This document shows positions 37,291 through 51,467 of a stretch of 64,000 nt of DNA, one piece after another. A program made the translations under genes and the position numbers. The stretch comes from Scortum barcoo (lineage: Eukaryota > Chordata > Actinopteri > Centrarchiformes > Terapontidae). The DNA is taken from positions 16,445,492 through 16,509,491 of the forward strand of contig CM041546.1 of assembly GCA_023238725.1 (NCBI GenBank), in the 5' to 3' direction. The notes below the pieces were generated by a model. It ran no database searches. It was not told where the DNA came from and worked only from the letters and a program-made list of their open reading frames with translations. The stretch's first letter is position 1. Every line of letters begins with the position of its first letter.

Positions 37291-40200
37291 CACGGAGAGA
37301 AAGAGATCAAATTAAATTGCAATATCACATCACTTATTATTTGTACACAAACTGCTTTCTGAGGTGAGCACTTTCAAATGAGTGAAATTTGCATGAGATG
37401 CATATAAAATGTTCTAGAGGAAAATAAGATTTTTTTTTATATCAGCCATAAAAATCAACAATGCAGACAAACTTAATCACAACCACAGCTGTCACAAATG
37501 CTTATATATCACTCAGTCTATACATGCTGAGTCATTATCAGGTCGCTTCCATGTCTATTATTAGATGTACAAAACACACAGAAGTAGATACATAGTCTCC
37601 TATGTAATCAGTGTCAACCAAACTCAGAAAATTGAGAGCACATTCAAAAACACAAACACGTTCGAAGGACAGCTACAGCTGGCACGGAGTAAGACCCTGT
37701 CAACCCCAACCAACCTGAAACGACCTGAGACTCAGTCAGTCTCCTCCCACTTTCATTTCCATCAATCCATCTGTCCTCCTCTACTTCTCCTTTCAGTCGG
37801 GCTGATGTAAGCTGCTGTGGTTGGGCGTACTGTATGTTTGAAGTCGGTGCCAGTCTGGCTTAGTGCCAGCCCTGTCTCTTTCGCTCTCATGGCTTGAATG
37901 GGGGGGATGTATCGGGGAAGGGGGATGTATCGGAAGATTGAGCCGGGAGCAAGGAGGGCTAATGGATGTATCCCACCCTCCAACATCTACCTTCACTGCC
38001 TATCTTCCTTTCCCACCCTTGTTCTGTCTTTATCATCATCCCTCTCTCTCTTTTGTCACTGAGCACTACATATTTTGCGACTTGTCTTGATTTTCCTTTT
38101 TCTTATTTCACACACTCCTTTGAACACAACAGTCATTTTCCACTTCTGCTTTCAATCTCTACGCCTTCAATTATACAGTGTGTCACCAATTACTTTCCCA
38201 TTATCTTCTACACCGGCATGTACAGTCACTGATTCAGTAATTCATAGGATATAGTTTTTTTTTTTTATTATCATTTACATCTCAAGGGTTGCTGAATACT
38301 GAAGGGTCCTGATGTGCAACAGAGTCTGTCGTTGCAATTCTGCTCTTTGTTGTGTGCGAGGCATTTTGACGCTCAAGCAGGAAAATATCAAATCAAAAGC
38401 ACCTCCTGTGGTTTAGGAATATACTGGTACAATAGATTGTTTCAGATTGAGGGGTACTCACACATCCACCATCTCCATTATGTTGCGGATTATTTGTATT
38501 CACACTGAATTGCACGGCAGGGAAACAAATAAATCAAATTGCGACGGAGAAAACATAAATGTGAGGCGAACTGAATTCAGGTGATCTGTGAATGCCTCCT
38601 TGGGTTATCTCGCTGTGACACCTCCGGCATTGGGTAACCATGGCAACCGGGTAAACGTGCAACAGCAGAACTATATCATATTGTGGTGAGAGTCAAGAGA
38701 GTGAGAGAGGGAGATGGAGGGAGAGTGGGGGATGGGGGAAAGGATGCAAGAGGAGGCGGTTGTTTGATGCTGCTGCTCCAACACTAAACAGCCTTTCATC
38801 TCGGCAGTGCAGGTCCGCAGGGGATGCCCGCTCCGTGCTTCTGACGGCTTCTCTACGTGCCGCGCCAACTCCCTGTCTCACCCAGGCTGGATCATCCACC
38901 TATCACACCACTCCAAATCATCCCCATCAAGTCCTGTGCATGTCTGAATTAAAACATATGTAAGCTTTCATGTCATTCAGCTATGGCCAGTTGTAAATGG
39001 TTATAAATCTTTCAGAGAGCTGAACCACTTCATGCTGCAACTCTGTGTGACCTGTCTGATTCAAATCGCGATTTATCCCCGTATGAGGGAAGAGCAGCCC
39101 CATTGAACTTGGAGGGATTTGTCATCATCCCAAACCCTCTTTATCTGATGAATCCACCTGCTAGAGAGATTTGAGAGATTTCAGACGGTGGCCAGCCGTG
39201 GCACCATCATCATCATCAACATCACGAGCTGCTGACTTCCTGTCGTGTAGTTTTCCACCACATGTTTTTCCCTGTCATCCTGTTTGTGTGTGTTTTAGAA
39301 TCTAAGAATAGCCCAGGTTGCAGGTGGTTCCACTGTGGGTGTGGTTTTGTCCGCCTCCTGTTCCCTGAGTGTGAGTCAGGGGCAATTTGGCCAGCCTACT
39401 TGCCCTCACGCCCCCGAAACAAGCAGTCACTGCTAATCCCCCTCCATCCCCGAGTAATCCCAGACAATCCTGGGCTAATCCCAAGTTGATTCAGGGGCAC
39501 TCCCAGCTGGGTGTCTCACACGGAGCCATGCCAGGTCACCACGGACACAGCGAGCAGTGCAGATATGCTATGATCCAATAGTAATACAACATAAGGGAAA
39601 TGAGATGTGGGATATGGGATATAGGGACACTATAAAACCCTTATAGGATGTAGTGTTTAACTATCCCTAATATTTGTGTGTGTGTGCATTTTAGTGGATG
39701 ATTTCTGAGACAATGAGCTGATGTTAACCGCATTTTCGATGCCTCCATCGAATCAACTACCTTTACTCTGTGTTCTGTCCTTGAGGGTTGGCTTTGCCAC
39801 ATTTTTACCCCTGCGGGTTGAATAGAATAAAATTGAAAACTTTATTATGTATTAAATATTCATAAAATGGAAATTCTCTTTCAGCCCCCTGGCTTGCTGA
39901 GGCAGACGGATGAAGCCCACAGAAACATACAATGACAGAGAGGAACACACACATCACACGCCTGGGTCCAGGAAGCTGCTTCCTATTCAAATCATACCCC
40001 TTTAATACAATGGGCCTAGTGGAGAGGGCTCTAAATAATGAATGAACCAGTGGCTGGGCTTATGCAGGGAGATGCACTGCGTGGCCCCATAATACTGAAA
40101 AGAACAGACAGAGTCATAAGTTGTGGTGTGACTTCTTTGTTTTGTTATCAGGGACATCCACCCTCATCCTCAGTCTACAAATACAACTAAATCAGGCTAA

Positions 40201-40648
40201 AAGGGGTTAATTTGGCCATAAAGTAAAAGAGGAAAAGGGTAATAGTTTACGGACCAATCTGAGCCAGTTAAGGTGAACAACCTTCTCTTGGTTGCGGGAA
40301 AGCAATCAACTTGGGTTTAACTCTCATTAAGGCCTAAAAATCCTGAGCACTTTAGATATATAGACAAAAGATGGCACTCCACCGGATGGCCCTTATTGTC
40401 CTCAGATTAAAAGCTTAGGTTCTTTTGAAACAAATGTGACATATTGACACTTTTTCTACTTAACCAAGGTGTTCTAAGAAGTAAGACAGCCTTTCATTGG
40501 CTTAAAGAGGGAACTGAGGTGTTTAAACCAAGTGGACACCAAAGCTTTTTGTGTGAATCTGGCCCAACAGATTGTAAATGAGCTAAAACAGGTTCAAGGT
40601 ATTCAACCATAATAACCTTACAAGGAAGGAATTTTGGTCTCTTGCAAG
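37279..40648. other. intron 1 segment next to exon 2
   Basis: Mostly unique DNA. It contains a perfect RFX X-box at 38634-38647 inside a conserved-looking stretch (about 38570-38670). No exon or mobile element is recognised here. Confidence 0.5.
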
Positions 40649-40740
40649 TCCATCCATTTTCTGTACTGCTTATCCTGTCTCACAGGGTCGTGGGGGGTGC
40701 TGGAGCCTATCCCAGCTGTCATTGGGCGAAAGGCGGAGCC
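40649..40740 (+). mobile_element. fragment of a dispersed LINE-type fish repeat
   Basis: CCATCCATTTTCTGTACTGC, TTATCC, AGGGTCGTGGGGGGTGCTGG, AGCCTATCCCAGCTGTCATT and GGGCGAAAGGCGGAG follow a repeat unit very widespread in fish, usually assigned to the 3' part of a non-LTR element. The family is not certain. Confidence 0.65.
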
Positions 40741-43700
40741 AGTCAGTTGCAGATGTCAGTCAGTCATAAGCATTGTGAGTGGATGTAGTTTGGGGGTAGG
40801 GGTTGTTATGTTTGCCCCAATGGTTCATCGTGGATAACCTGGCTGGCATGGGGGCAGCTGTGCTGGGGGGTACTGCAGGAGGAGGAGGCGCCGGGGGTAA
40901 GGGGTGGGAATATAGAGGTACCGCAAGGGGCCCCTGCAAGCCACACAAAAGGGTGCCCTCAAAATGCCCCCCACTCACCCACCCCCCTCCATCAGTCCCC
41001 CCATCAGAACCCACTCTTTTTCCCGCTCACACACCCACACATGCTCACACACAGAAGGGTGAGGAAACAGGTCAAATGGTTTATAGGACCCATCTTGTGG
41101 CGAATGTGCACTCATTCAAACAGAACTGAGTGAGAAACTAAGGACTGTGAGTGGGGTCTGAAAACCAGCAAAAAGAAACCACTCACCCGATTCAAACAAC
41201 CTCAAGGGTGAAGCAGCGTGGTGCGCTTGCCCAGCTAAGAACACAGCAGCTGCTCTTGTAGTGGCACCGGGTAAAGCCGTTTGCCACACTCGACTGGTAT
41301 TACCAAACCATTTCATGCAGAATGGAGCCATTATGTATTGTCAAAGGGTATCCCTCTATGGTGCACATTCATTTGATAAGCCTAAATCAAGGGGGAGTAA
41401 CAGAAGCACTAACTGTGTTTATTGTGATGCTGCTTTTGCCTGTGCAGAAGGCAGGAGGGATCAGGGGGAGGGGAGGTTTCAACACAAGCAGTTTTGTTCA
41501 GCACAGGAATGAGTTTTGTCAGCTAAGCCTGTCTCCAGGCTATTGGTGGAAATTAGCGCCGGCTAAATATTCGCTTTCCATGATTGATGTCACGGCTCGC
41601 GTTGTCCCTTTGAAGGGAAATAAAGAATTTAGAGCCATGTGGATTAATAGGGACAGGGTAGGGGGAATTTTATGTGTCTGAGGGGGACTTGAAGAGGGAC
41701 TGAAGGGCCTAATGGCTGCACAGATATGGCACAATGGAGCTGAGACGATATGGTGTATCAGAGAGTGAGAGAAGACAAGTGAGACTATGACAGTGAGTAC
41801 AAGAAAGAAAATTGGAAATTGTTTGTGTGTGTGTATGTGTGTGTGCGTGCGTATGTGTGTAAGAAAGAGATGGAGGGAGAGAGCGTGCGCGAGAGAAAAA
41901 AAGAGAGAGATGTAGCTATTTGCCTGAGAAGCCGAGAGTCAGATGATTAAAATCCCTTTAGGAGGCTTCTTTAAGAGAGACAGATGGGCAGACAGGCCTG
42001 TTTTTGGAATGCAATCAAATTGAAAAGATTAAAAAGGAGTCTCTTTTATTAGGAGGTGAGAAACAGTTACTTCTCTGCCACATGCCATCATCGCCTCCAC
42101 AGCAGTGGTCACGACTGCATTGGCATGCACAGCACATTACAGCCCTTGTTGGGGAAGAAATAAACCTGGATTAGGAATCGCATCTATCTCAGTGTATCAC
42201 TGTGGGGTCTCTGAGGATTGGCAGCATTTGTAATTTCTTGTCGAATAAATACGTTTTACAGGAAAAAGGCAAAAATCTCTGGCTTTGATTTCTTATTGGA
42301 TCATGACAGAAAAAAAAGGCTAAAGTAAGCCTGTGTAACTTGAGGACTTTTCACCAGTAGCCATCCTATTACAGAAATTTCACTTAATCTCAACGCTAAA
42401 TCTGAACAGGTACAATTCAAATGTGCATTCCCTTGGCTGCCATTGTACTTGAATAGACCGAGTTTGCACAGTAGAGTGATTCAAGCACCGTGAAAGGTGC
42501 TCTGTATCCGACCCTATTATTCCACAACACTGCAGGAGTGCCATTTATAAAAAGGCTTAAAATGGAAAGCAAGTGTGTGGTAGTGTGTCTGGTAGCCTCA
42601 GATCAGGAAGTGGCTGTGGAGAGGGGTGTAATGGAGTTGGTAGGGGATTCCTGCCTGACTGTGCACTAATTGCATCCAATGGCTGGCGAGTCATCGGCCG
42701 TGCCCACCCTGGCGCCAAGGGAAGGGTTGGCATTGGGGTGGCAGGGTATGGGATAGAGGAGGGCTGCCGCAGCTTTGGTGGGTAAAAATAGATGCTGACA
42801 GATTAGTAGAGCATCTGAGACCCGGATAGGGGATCGGAAAATCCGCTTGCCTGATGCCAGGGACAGCTGAGTGTTTCCGGTGGGCACAAAGGGGACACAA
42901 TCTGGGCATCACGTCTGACGCCCACGCACAAAACGGCGGAGCCTCAGAGTGGGACTAGGCACATGTCTGAGCACGTGCCACACATATAGCATGGGTGTGG
43001 TTTTTCCACTGGGACCTGCAAGGTAGGCAGAGCTCGCGCCCTCCCACCGAGAATTCACACAACAGGTGTTTGGGCTGGGCCACCTGTGGGGCCGGCCGCC
43101 TGCTCGCACTTCACACCTCGTCTAGGGAGCAAACTAACATTTTCCACTGGGCTTGCCATGCTTTTGTTAAAGACCAACACGTTTCTGGAGAGGCTTTTAC
43201 AGCTCTTTTTACAAGATCGGCAAGATATGCATGTGCACAAGCGTGCACAAGTCAATCTGCATTTATGTGAGTGCCTGTGTGTCTATATTTGTGTATCAGT
43301 CCATTTAATGGCCAACAGGCACAGTGTGGATTTGATTATATTGAAACCTCCCTCTGCTATATACAAAGAAACTGTCGACCAACAATGGAATCAATGCAGG
43401 CCCAGGCTTTTTCACACTCGGCCTCCACGTAATCTCATTCATAACAATGAGAATCTCATTTCCCACATTCTAAAGGTCAGTGCACACCTCTGATCACACT
43501 TTAATAAACATCATTCTCAGCGTTTAATTTAATTTCAGCAGAGCAGGAAACTCTTAGACAGCCACGCACACGGCATGCAAAATTCATCGGATCGTCCCTT
43601 TAATTGCTTCAATTTTACAGTACAGAGAAAAATGACCGCAATCACTGCTTAGAAAAAAAATGATGCACAAATACACAGAAACACAGGCACGCATCTGCAG

Positions 43701-46023
43701 AGCACACAGACATACACACCCAGGCTGACAGGAGATAAGTAGAGTCAGTCAAGTGCCAGTTTTGGTTACATTTTAATAAAATAAGCTTTCCAATTTTTTT
43801 TTTTTTGGACCAGCACCAAGTAGTGGCCCCACATCTCTTTGTCATCACACATTTTAACTCTCACCTAAATTGGCAAACTGTATTAAACAACCACACGTAC
43901 ACCCTCGAACACGAAAACACACACACATACACACACACCTATGCACACACCCTCACTCACTGTCTCACACACGTACATTGCACACACATTGCACATGCAC
44001 ATGACACAAAGCCTGACACAAAGCCTACACCGGGCACACTCATTACCATTACCGCAATGCCAAGCTACCAGTTGCTAAGGAGACCTGTGGGAGAGGGAGG
44101 GTTCCTTGCTGTTGCCATAGCAGCCGGTTCGCTCCCTGCCAACTCTCTCCCTCGGGGAGAAACAAGGCAAGAGGTGGGGGGTGAAGTGGGTAGAGGTAGG
44201 GGGCAGCGGTTTAATAGGGCTATGAGGTGCAAAGGAACTTCATTAGCCATCAGTGTGCGACGCACCAACCACCGCTCCCCATGAATGCCGACCCATGTGC
44301 AACACTTCAGCCAGCAGACTTCCACTTACTCACGCACAGCCCATAGACTCCCACTTATTTGCACACCTATACGGAGAAGACGCTGGAGAATGGCATGCTT
44401 AGAATGAAAAGCAGGGAGTTTTGTGTGTTTGTGTGTGCGTGGGTGTGTTGTGCGTGGGGGAGGTTGAGTGCATCTGCATTGGGAGGGGTTGAGAGGGCAG
44501 AGGTGGGTGCAGAACAAAAAAGGAGGATGAGGGAACAAAGGAGAGTTAGAGATGGTCTTGAATGTGGGGGCCCGCTTAGAAGAGCGAACTGAATCACAGA
44601 GGCTGAGGTAGTTAAAGGCTGTATGGAGGCAATTCCCTGTCACCATGCCTCCTCCAAACCAACCTTGACCTTCAGCTACAGCCTCTATCCTTCAACCCGT
44701 AGAGCAGCACTTTGCAGCCAAACATAGCCATATGCCTTTTCTGTGTACAATACAACTTTACAAAAAAAGTTCACAACTGCAGAAATTAATTTGTGTACCC
44801 TGCGTAGCTTATTTTAGAAAAGCTGTTTTACCATTTTTTTACTGTATTGTTCCCCGATGCCACTGCCGTGGTGAAGCCCACCCGTTTGAAAATCCTGTCT
44901 ACATGTTAAATGCTTTTTTACTCGATTTATCTTTTCATTTTCTAAAAGTTTGCAGCACACGCTGAAATGCCAACATGTGGATACACAATTAAAACTGAAA
45001 ACAAACACGAACACATAGTCTGACGCTCTGCTCGGCATCAGCATCGCGACGCTCCACTGAGCCACCTCTGACTCTCTGCGGCCCCTTGTTTTTTGTTTCT
45101 TTGAAGCCACACGCACTATACTGATGTCGTCACTGACATATCTTTGAGTCTCAGTTGTCAGGCTGTGCAGCTATAAAATAGTGATTTGACTGTGAATGAT
45201 GGCTATAAATGCTACCTGTTAACGGAGCTGTCGAAAACACTAATGTGTGACTGACAACTTTTCAGGCTTTTGCAAACACAAAGCGCCTCCTCTTAGCCTA
45301 CAAATGTCCCCTTGATTATTAGTTGTATTATTTATTTTATTTTTACAGTTATTTGACATTTAACTGTCAATACATGTAACTGGATGTACAATGAATTTTT
45401 CATTTTTAAACACCAGTCCCGGAAGCACTGTTGGCCTTGAATAGTAATTGTCAAATCTCTCTGTTTTTTCAAAAAGCCCAACAGTTGGCGCTCGAAAAGT
45501 GCCGCTTTAGTGTGGATCCGAATGGAGAAAAAAAAAAAAAGACATGTCTCAGAATTAACCCACATTAGTGTGGACATGGCCTCAGAAGCAGGACACCCGT
45601 GAAATCAAGGAGGAGAGATCTCAACTCTGGGGTTAAAGTGATTTCTGTATTCAGGAGACGTGCTTCTGATATCGACTGCCTGATAACCCACGAAGCTCCT
45701 GGCTGCCTCAAATTCCATGTACCAGTGTACAGTGTGAACGAGGGAGAGTATTGATTTGGTCTGAATGAACTCTGTGTGCTTATACACAGTTAAGAATACT
45801 GCCCACCACCCACCTCAGCCTCTCCTACCCCGACCCGAGATTGACCAACTCAGTGCGAGCTGATGAGGACAGAAAATGAGCGATGATGAGAGAAAGGCAC
45901 TCCTGACCAACTGAGGGGAAGGGGGGGCAAGAGAGGACAGAATTTATTCCTCCTCCCTCCTTCCCCCCGTTTCCTGAAACAAAAAGAGCCCAATTAAGTC
46001 CAATTAAGTTTGAGTTAGGGTCT

Positions 46024-46028
<5 letters not shown>

Positions 46029-46061
<33 letters not shown>
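46029..46061. repeat. (GT)16 microsatellite
   Basis: An uninterrupted GT tract; a (CT)n tract follows at 46215-46244. Confidence 0.96.
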
Positions 46062-46063
<2 letters not shown>

Positions 46064-46211
46064 CAAAAATGTGTATCTAAATTGTGAGTGTGTATGCAAT
46101 AAATGGAAATAAGGGGGAAACGTACTGTAAGTTGTAGAGACTGTTTGAGAGGGGTAGAGGGGGGAGGAGGAAGGTTTGTTGGGGTTGTGGGGAAAGAGAA
46201 AGGCAGGGTTG

Positions 46212-46214
<3 letters not shown>

Positions 46215-46244
<30 letters not shown>
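46215..46244. repeat. (CT)15 microsatellite
   Basis: An uninterrupted CT tract. Confidence 0.96.
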
Positions 46245-46248
<4 letters not shown>

Positions 46249-49200
46249 AAGAGGACCAAACTTGCTCTCAGCTCCTCGACGGGAGACACTGAAATATTAA
46301 TCGCCACGCTCCAGCCAGCAGACTAGTGAACACAATTGCTTCAAACTCCCACCCTAATGAGTGTGTTTCATGAATGGCTAATGTGCACAGATGGGGGGCT
46401 GATGACTGGATAGATCGCAATGGGGAGGTGAGCGAGGGAGAGGAGGAAGGGAGGGAAGGGGGAAAGTGAAATTTCGGCGGGGCGCGGTGGTGGTGGTGGT
46501 GATAAGGGGGTGCAGAGGTGTGCCATGACCTTTTAAGAGCCTCCTGAAAACTTAATTAAGACTAGCCCCAAGCGCTATTTTTTTCCTTTTTTTCTTTTAC
46601 TCCCTCTCCACACACACACACACACAGGCTCATGCTCGCATGCCTCCACACACACACACAAATTCTCTATGATCCCTCTTTCTCATTGTCTCTCCTCTCA
46701 GTGCATGCCGATAGTTTACCCTCTTGCCCTTTGCACACACCCCGCTGAGCCGACGTACAATAGTTTCCTGGGTAAAAAACTTCAAAATAAACACATCAAT
46801 TTCTCTGTCAAGTTAACACACACACACTTCCTGAGATAAACAAAAACACAAGTAGACATTAAAACTGCAGAGGCAGGTATGTCTTTCCTCGCCCCCTACG
46901 TGGTTACATCTCAGAAAGAGGATGGAACAAATCCACAGGGCTCTGAAGAACAAGGTGAAGAACTCTTTCACCTCAAATGCCATTGGCTTCCACAGAGAAG
47001 GGGGAGTTACATGTCATCCTTAAAAAAGAAAAAAAAAAAAAACAATTTAATCTTCACCAGCTTACAACACAGGACAAGCCTCTCCATCACCATAGAGGCC
47101 ACGTACAGATTAAGAGCGCCCAGCGTGCAGACGCATATACAGACACACACACAAACGAGCACCGACATACATACACTAACAGTATCTAATTAGAGGAGTG
47201 AGATGCTATGACCTAATTCCAAACCTCTTCTCAGCAGTCAGGATCGAGACCTCTGCTTGGATCGGTTGGATTAAGGCGGGAAAAATGGAAAGTGCTTCAC
47301 AGTGAGAAGTGTGGGAGTGGAAAGGGATTGGACAGTGGGAAAGTGATAGGAAGGGTTTTTTTTAATGAAAAAGTATTAGCCTATATATGGTGGTGGGAGA
47401 GGTGTGAGGGGGGGCAAGATTTCACTTCATTTAGAAGGAAGTTCTACCATCCTGAATTATAACTAGGAAGTCCCTGCAAAATGCTTTTCTGGAACGTAGA
47501 CTCCTCTCGCTAATAAGCTGCATATGTAGGGGACAGAGCTGAGGTAACAGAGACTGAGACAGCATTCGTCATCAGGCATGACATCATGTACATCATGTAA
47601 TATAGCGCTCGCCACACAGTTTAGGTTTTGCCAGTGCGCTATACTGCACTATACCAGTGAAATTAAGAGATTCCATAGCAACAGTTATCGACACTGAACA
47701 TGTGATAGCAACAACGATGCATTATTCATTTCTGTTGCAAGTTAATGCACAGTTCTGGAGATTTGTATTGCAGAGTGCTGGAACCACTATATTCTTCCCT
47801 TCCATCAGCCAAAGGCAATAGATAAACAGGAGGCTTACCATATACTGCATATATATGTACAAGAAAAAAAAGGGAGTCATGGTACTAGAGACTTATATTT
47901 TTTAGCTACAAATGTCACCTCAATAAGATGCTCTGGTGCATTTGGGATCCAGAGCAGTCCTGCCTTCCCTGACTGCCGACGCACTCCAGCCGCGATCGAG
48001 AGAAACCAGTGGAGGCGCTAAGAGGGGAATTAACTTTTAAGAGGTTGTGTTCAAGAGAGATCCAGAGATTTACAACAGAACAATTCAATGCATATTTATC
48101 ACCCTGTGTCTAATTCTGTCATCTAAATCGGAAAATAAAGTGGATTATCTCCTCTCTTTGACACCGTACCTGCAGAAGCAAAATGAAAAATTCCATGCAG
48201 CCCTCTATGCAAACCATTCTGTGTGCATGGTGAGTCTTAACATCCAAATCTATTATCTATCGTATGTCTGTGTCGTTTTCTCATTTTCACCATGTCCCGC
48301 TTTCACAAGTTAATTTGTCATCAAGCTCACAGGGCAAAAGAGAGACTGGTAGCGTCATTACGAGCTAGCTGTACCCTGTGATTACCCCGATGGCCCACGT
48401 CTATCTATCACATAAAAATTCCTGAAGACAGATGCAGCTGGATGGAGGCATATTTACAGTAAGTGCGTGACTGTGAGTACCACTGAGGGGTTCTATGTGT
48501 GTCTATGTATGTGGGTGTATGTGCGTGTAGAGTGTGTACTCTGACACACACACACACACAGGTCTGTCACCAGCTTCACATGAGCTGATGCATGTATGTG
48601 AAAAAGTGCTACACCTCTGTGTGTGTGTTAGTGTGTGTGTGTGTAACAGCACTCCTGGAAGGGGGCTGCAGCGTTTCTGCCTGAGTGCTACTGTCAGTGG
48701 GCATCACTCAGCCTGGCAGTGTGGCAGGACGCGAGGATCATTAGTGGACACGAAGGGAGCGAGAGAGGGAGCAGAATGGAGGAGAGTAAAGCAGGAAAGG
48801 GGAGAGAGGGGCACTGACTGTGTGAGTCGGGCCGCGCGTCTTAATATCCGTCTTGAGAGCATTACACACACAGCAGTGCACTTTCCTCTCAGTCACGCAA
48901 TCACCCCACCGCAAGGACCCCATTGCAACCCCCCTCCTCTGTCATTTTCTCCCCTCTGTCACTCTCCCTCCCTCCTTCCATCCGTCTTACCCCCTTTCAC
49001 CCTGCATCTCTGATTGACCCTCTCTGTCCCTCCCCATATCTCTCAAGCCGTGCCCTCACTTAAGCACAGTGCGTTGCAGCTTTTCATTTCCCCAGCTCCA
49101 GATTTATCCATGCTACTTCCCGTCTTCGCTCGAATCTTTCCATTTCAGCCCATTGCTCCCATTTTCACCCACTCTGCATCGCACACAGCCGCTCCTCTCC

Positions 49201-50047
49201 TTGCACTAAGCATCATTGCTAGTTGACCTACTCTTAACCGCAGCAAGGTGAAACAACTGTTCTACACATGTGAGACATAAGCTCTTATCACTCCTCCTTC
49301 CTCGCTCCGTCTCAGTGCTTCATCGCTTGCAGTCGACCATGCCTTCAGCCATCAGCTTATTCATTTGTACATTTAACCATCAATCCATCCATTAATCTGA
49401 CACTTTGTGTCAGCATGCCTCATGTCCACAGCCATTCGTGCACCGCTCCACCAACACTCCTTTCACTAACTCACTCTCTTCAGTCACACTGATCCCTCTG
49501 ATCTGCCTTCTGTCCTTCCAGGGCTGTGACCTGTGCTGTGATGCCCTATGCTGAATACCAGAATCAACATGCCTGACATTTAACAAACAGAACAGCATCT
49601 ACAAAGCTAGCTGTGTTAGCACAAGAGCTAATTCTCCCCTTGTTTGCTTACTCAGTGCGTTTCAGGGTTCAGCAATCCATCTGTTTGCTATACTGTCGTA
49701 GCATTTATCACACACAGATTAGGCCTATTCCATAATACATTTGTACCAGTGAAACATTTGTGAGCTTGGTTTTGGCACATGCTGTGAATGTAGTTTAGTG
49801 TTATAGGCCTGCTGATGACAACAATGTGATTGGGCCGGATGCCAGCTCTGCTGAAAGACTTGAAGGTTTTTGGATGGCACGGAGTCAGAAATGAAACTGG
49901 CATGTGAGCATTTGCACAGGGAACATGTGACCGATCAGGTGCACCAGAGAGCAGTGTGACGGCTACAAGGCAAACAAGACCACAGAAGCCTTGGTCTTTT
50001 GGAGACATTTTGGGAAGTGGCACGTGGGCCCCCTGGACTTTAATTTC

Positions 50048-50464
50048 TGGTGCTGAAAAAATCACTCAGGTACAGAATTATTTTATCCACAGTCAACAAC
50101 TATTTTAATAATCAATGAATCATTTAACCTGCATTCCCTCTTTTGTGCACAAGCCTGAAAAATATGTATTCAAAATAAAATGGTTACTATGGCTGAACCC
50201 TTTTCATTACATTAAGAATTAACCAAAAAGATAGTGAACCACATTTACAGAAATACAAACTTTATTTTTCTCATCCTCATCTCATTTTTAAGTCAATAAA
50301 TAAATAAATAAATAACAAGATTAAATAAATTAGACAAAATAAACTTTTTAAAGATATGAATTTGGCCCTATCATCTCTTTAATACATATGCCAAACAATA
50401 ATCTATGAATTAAAATAATCCATAGATTAAGCAATAATGAAAATATCCACTAGCTGCAGCCCTG
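50048..50464 (-). mobile_element. hAT-like non-autonomous element (copy D)
   Basis: The minus strand begins CAGGGCTGCAGCTAGTGGAT and continues ATTTTCATTATTGCTTAATC. The plus-strand left end has CAACAACTATTTTAATAATC, the other terminus of the family. It is longer than copies A and C because of an internal A/T-rich expansion with an AAAT microsatellite near 50298-50314. Flanking 8-mers TTAATTTC and TTAAAATC agree at 6 of 8 bases, a possible decayed target-site duplication. Confidence 0.7.
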
Positions 50465-51435
50465 TTAAAATCTGAATCATGCTTTTATTTCCAATGGGGG
50501 GATTTGGCAATTCCAACATAATTACTGATCTTCATGGTCAAACAGGCTGGAAAGCTCCCAACCACTCTGGTCCCTGTCATTAAAAACACTCCACTCCCTC
50601 ATCAGAGCCAGGTAGCATCACACCTTTATCACACATCCTCTGCCACCAGCCTGACGCTCGCACATCATACACACACCTTTTTCAAGAGGAACATTACCTT
50701 GTATCTCCTTCTCTCTCGCTCTCGGTCTCTCCCTCACACCCGCTCGCACACACACACACATTCCATAGCGCGAGTTACAACCTTTTCCTAATCACTATTC
50801 CAGACACACAGCCCGGGGAATGTACAAAGACAGCTCCACAAACGCACACATTCACACACACAGCCTTGACCCCAGCAGCAGCATCCCCTTGGCTGCCCCT
50901 CTTGCGCCTCCTTGGCACTCATCTAGATCTCTCCCCGGCCGGTCTTTGGGCATGGATCACTTGTAAGGATTTGAGAAAAGACTTCACTAAGCTGATTGCT
51001 AAAGGGGAGGGGGCAAATTACCGTTGCACAACTGTGTAAAAAAAACCTTCTTGGGTCATGACTCGCCTTATGTAATAAATTGTGTGTATGTGTATGTCTG
51101 TGTGTGTGTGCGTTCCCGAAATACCACTCCCCTCCCCCCCTGCAACCCCTACCCCCACGCCATTTACCCATTTTGCACTAATTGAAGGATCTTTTTTCGG
51201 AAGCTGTTATTGCACACATTTAATTATTTATTTTGACGGGAAGCAATCTGGTGGCTAGTGAAGAGACTGTGAATGTGTGTGTGTGTGAGAAAGTGAGAGG
51301 GAGAGGGAGACAGAGCAAGACTAGGTCAGTGTAGCTTTTTGAGTAAATGTGTGTGAGGGCAGAGTTACTGTAAGTTAACTGTACTGCACGTCTGTGGGGC
51401 TTTGCATGTATGTACAGTATATAAGAAATTTACTC

Positions 51436-51467
<32 letters not shown>

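Larger units (their letters stand above)
40741..50047. other. intron 1, central part, no exon recognised
   Basis: The stretch holds GT-rich runs near 41823-41860, two X-box-like words at 44071-44084 and 44111-44124, (GT)n at 46029-46061, (CT)n at 46215-46244, (CA)n near 46612-46626 and conserved-looking unique DNA at about 41560-41660. Open frames are short and unremarkable. Confidence 0.55.

Noticed and set aside
36823..37362. 179-codon open frame on the plus strand opposite foxo6 exon 2
   Set aside because: It is antisense to a clear FoxO coding region, its sequence is explained by the codons of the real gene, and it shows no domain.
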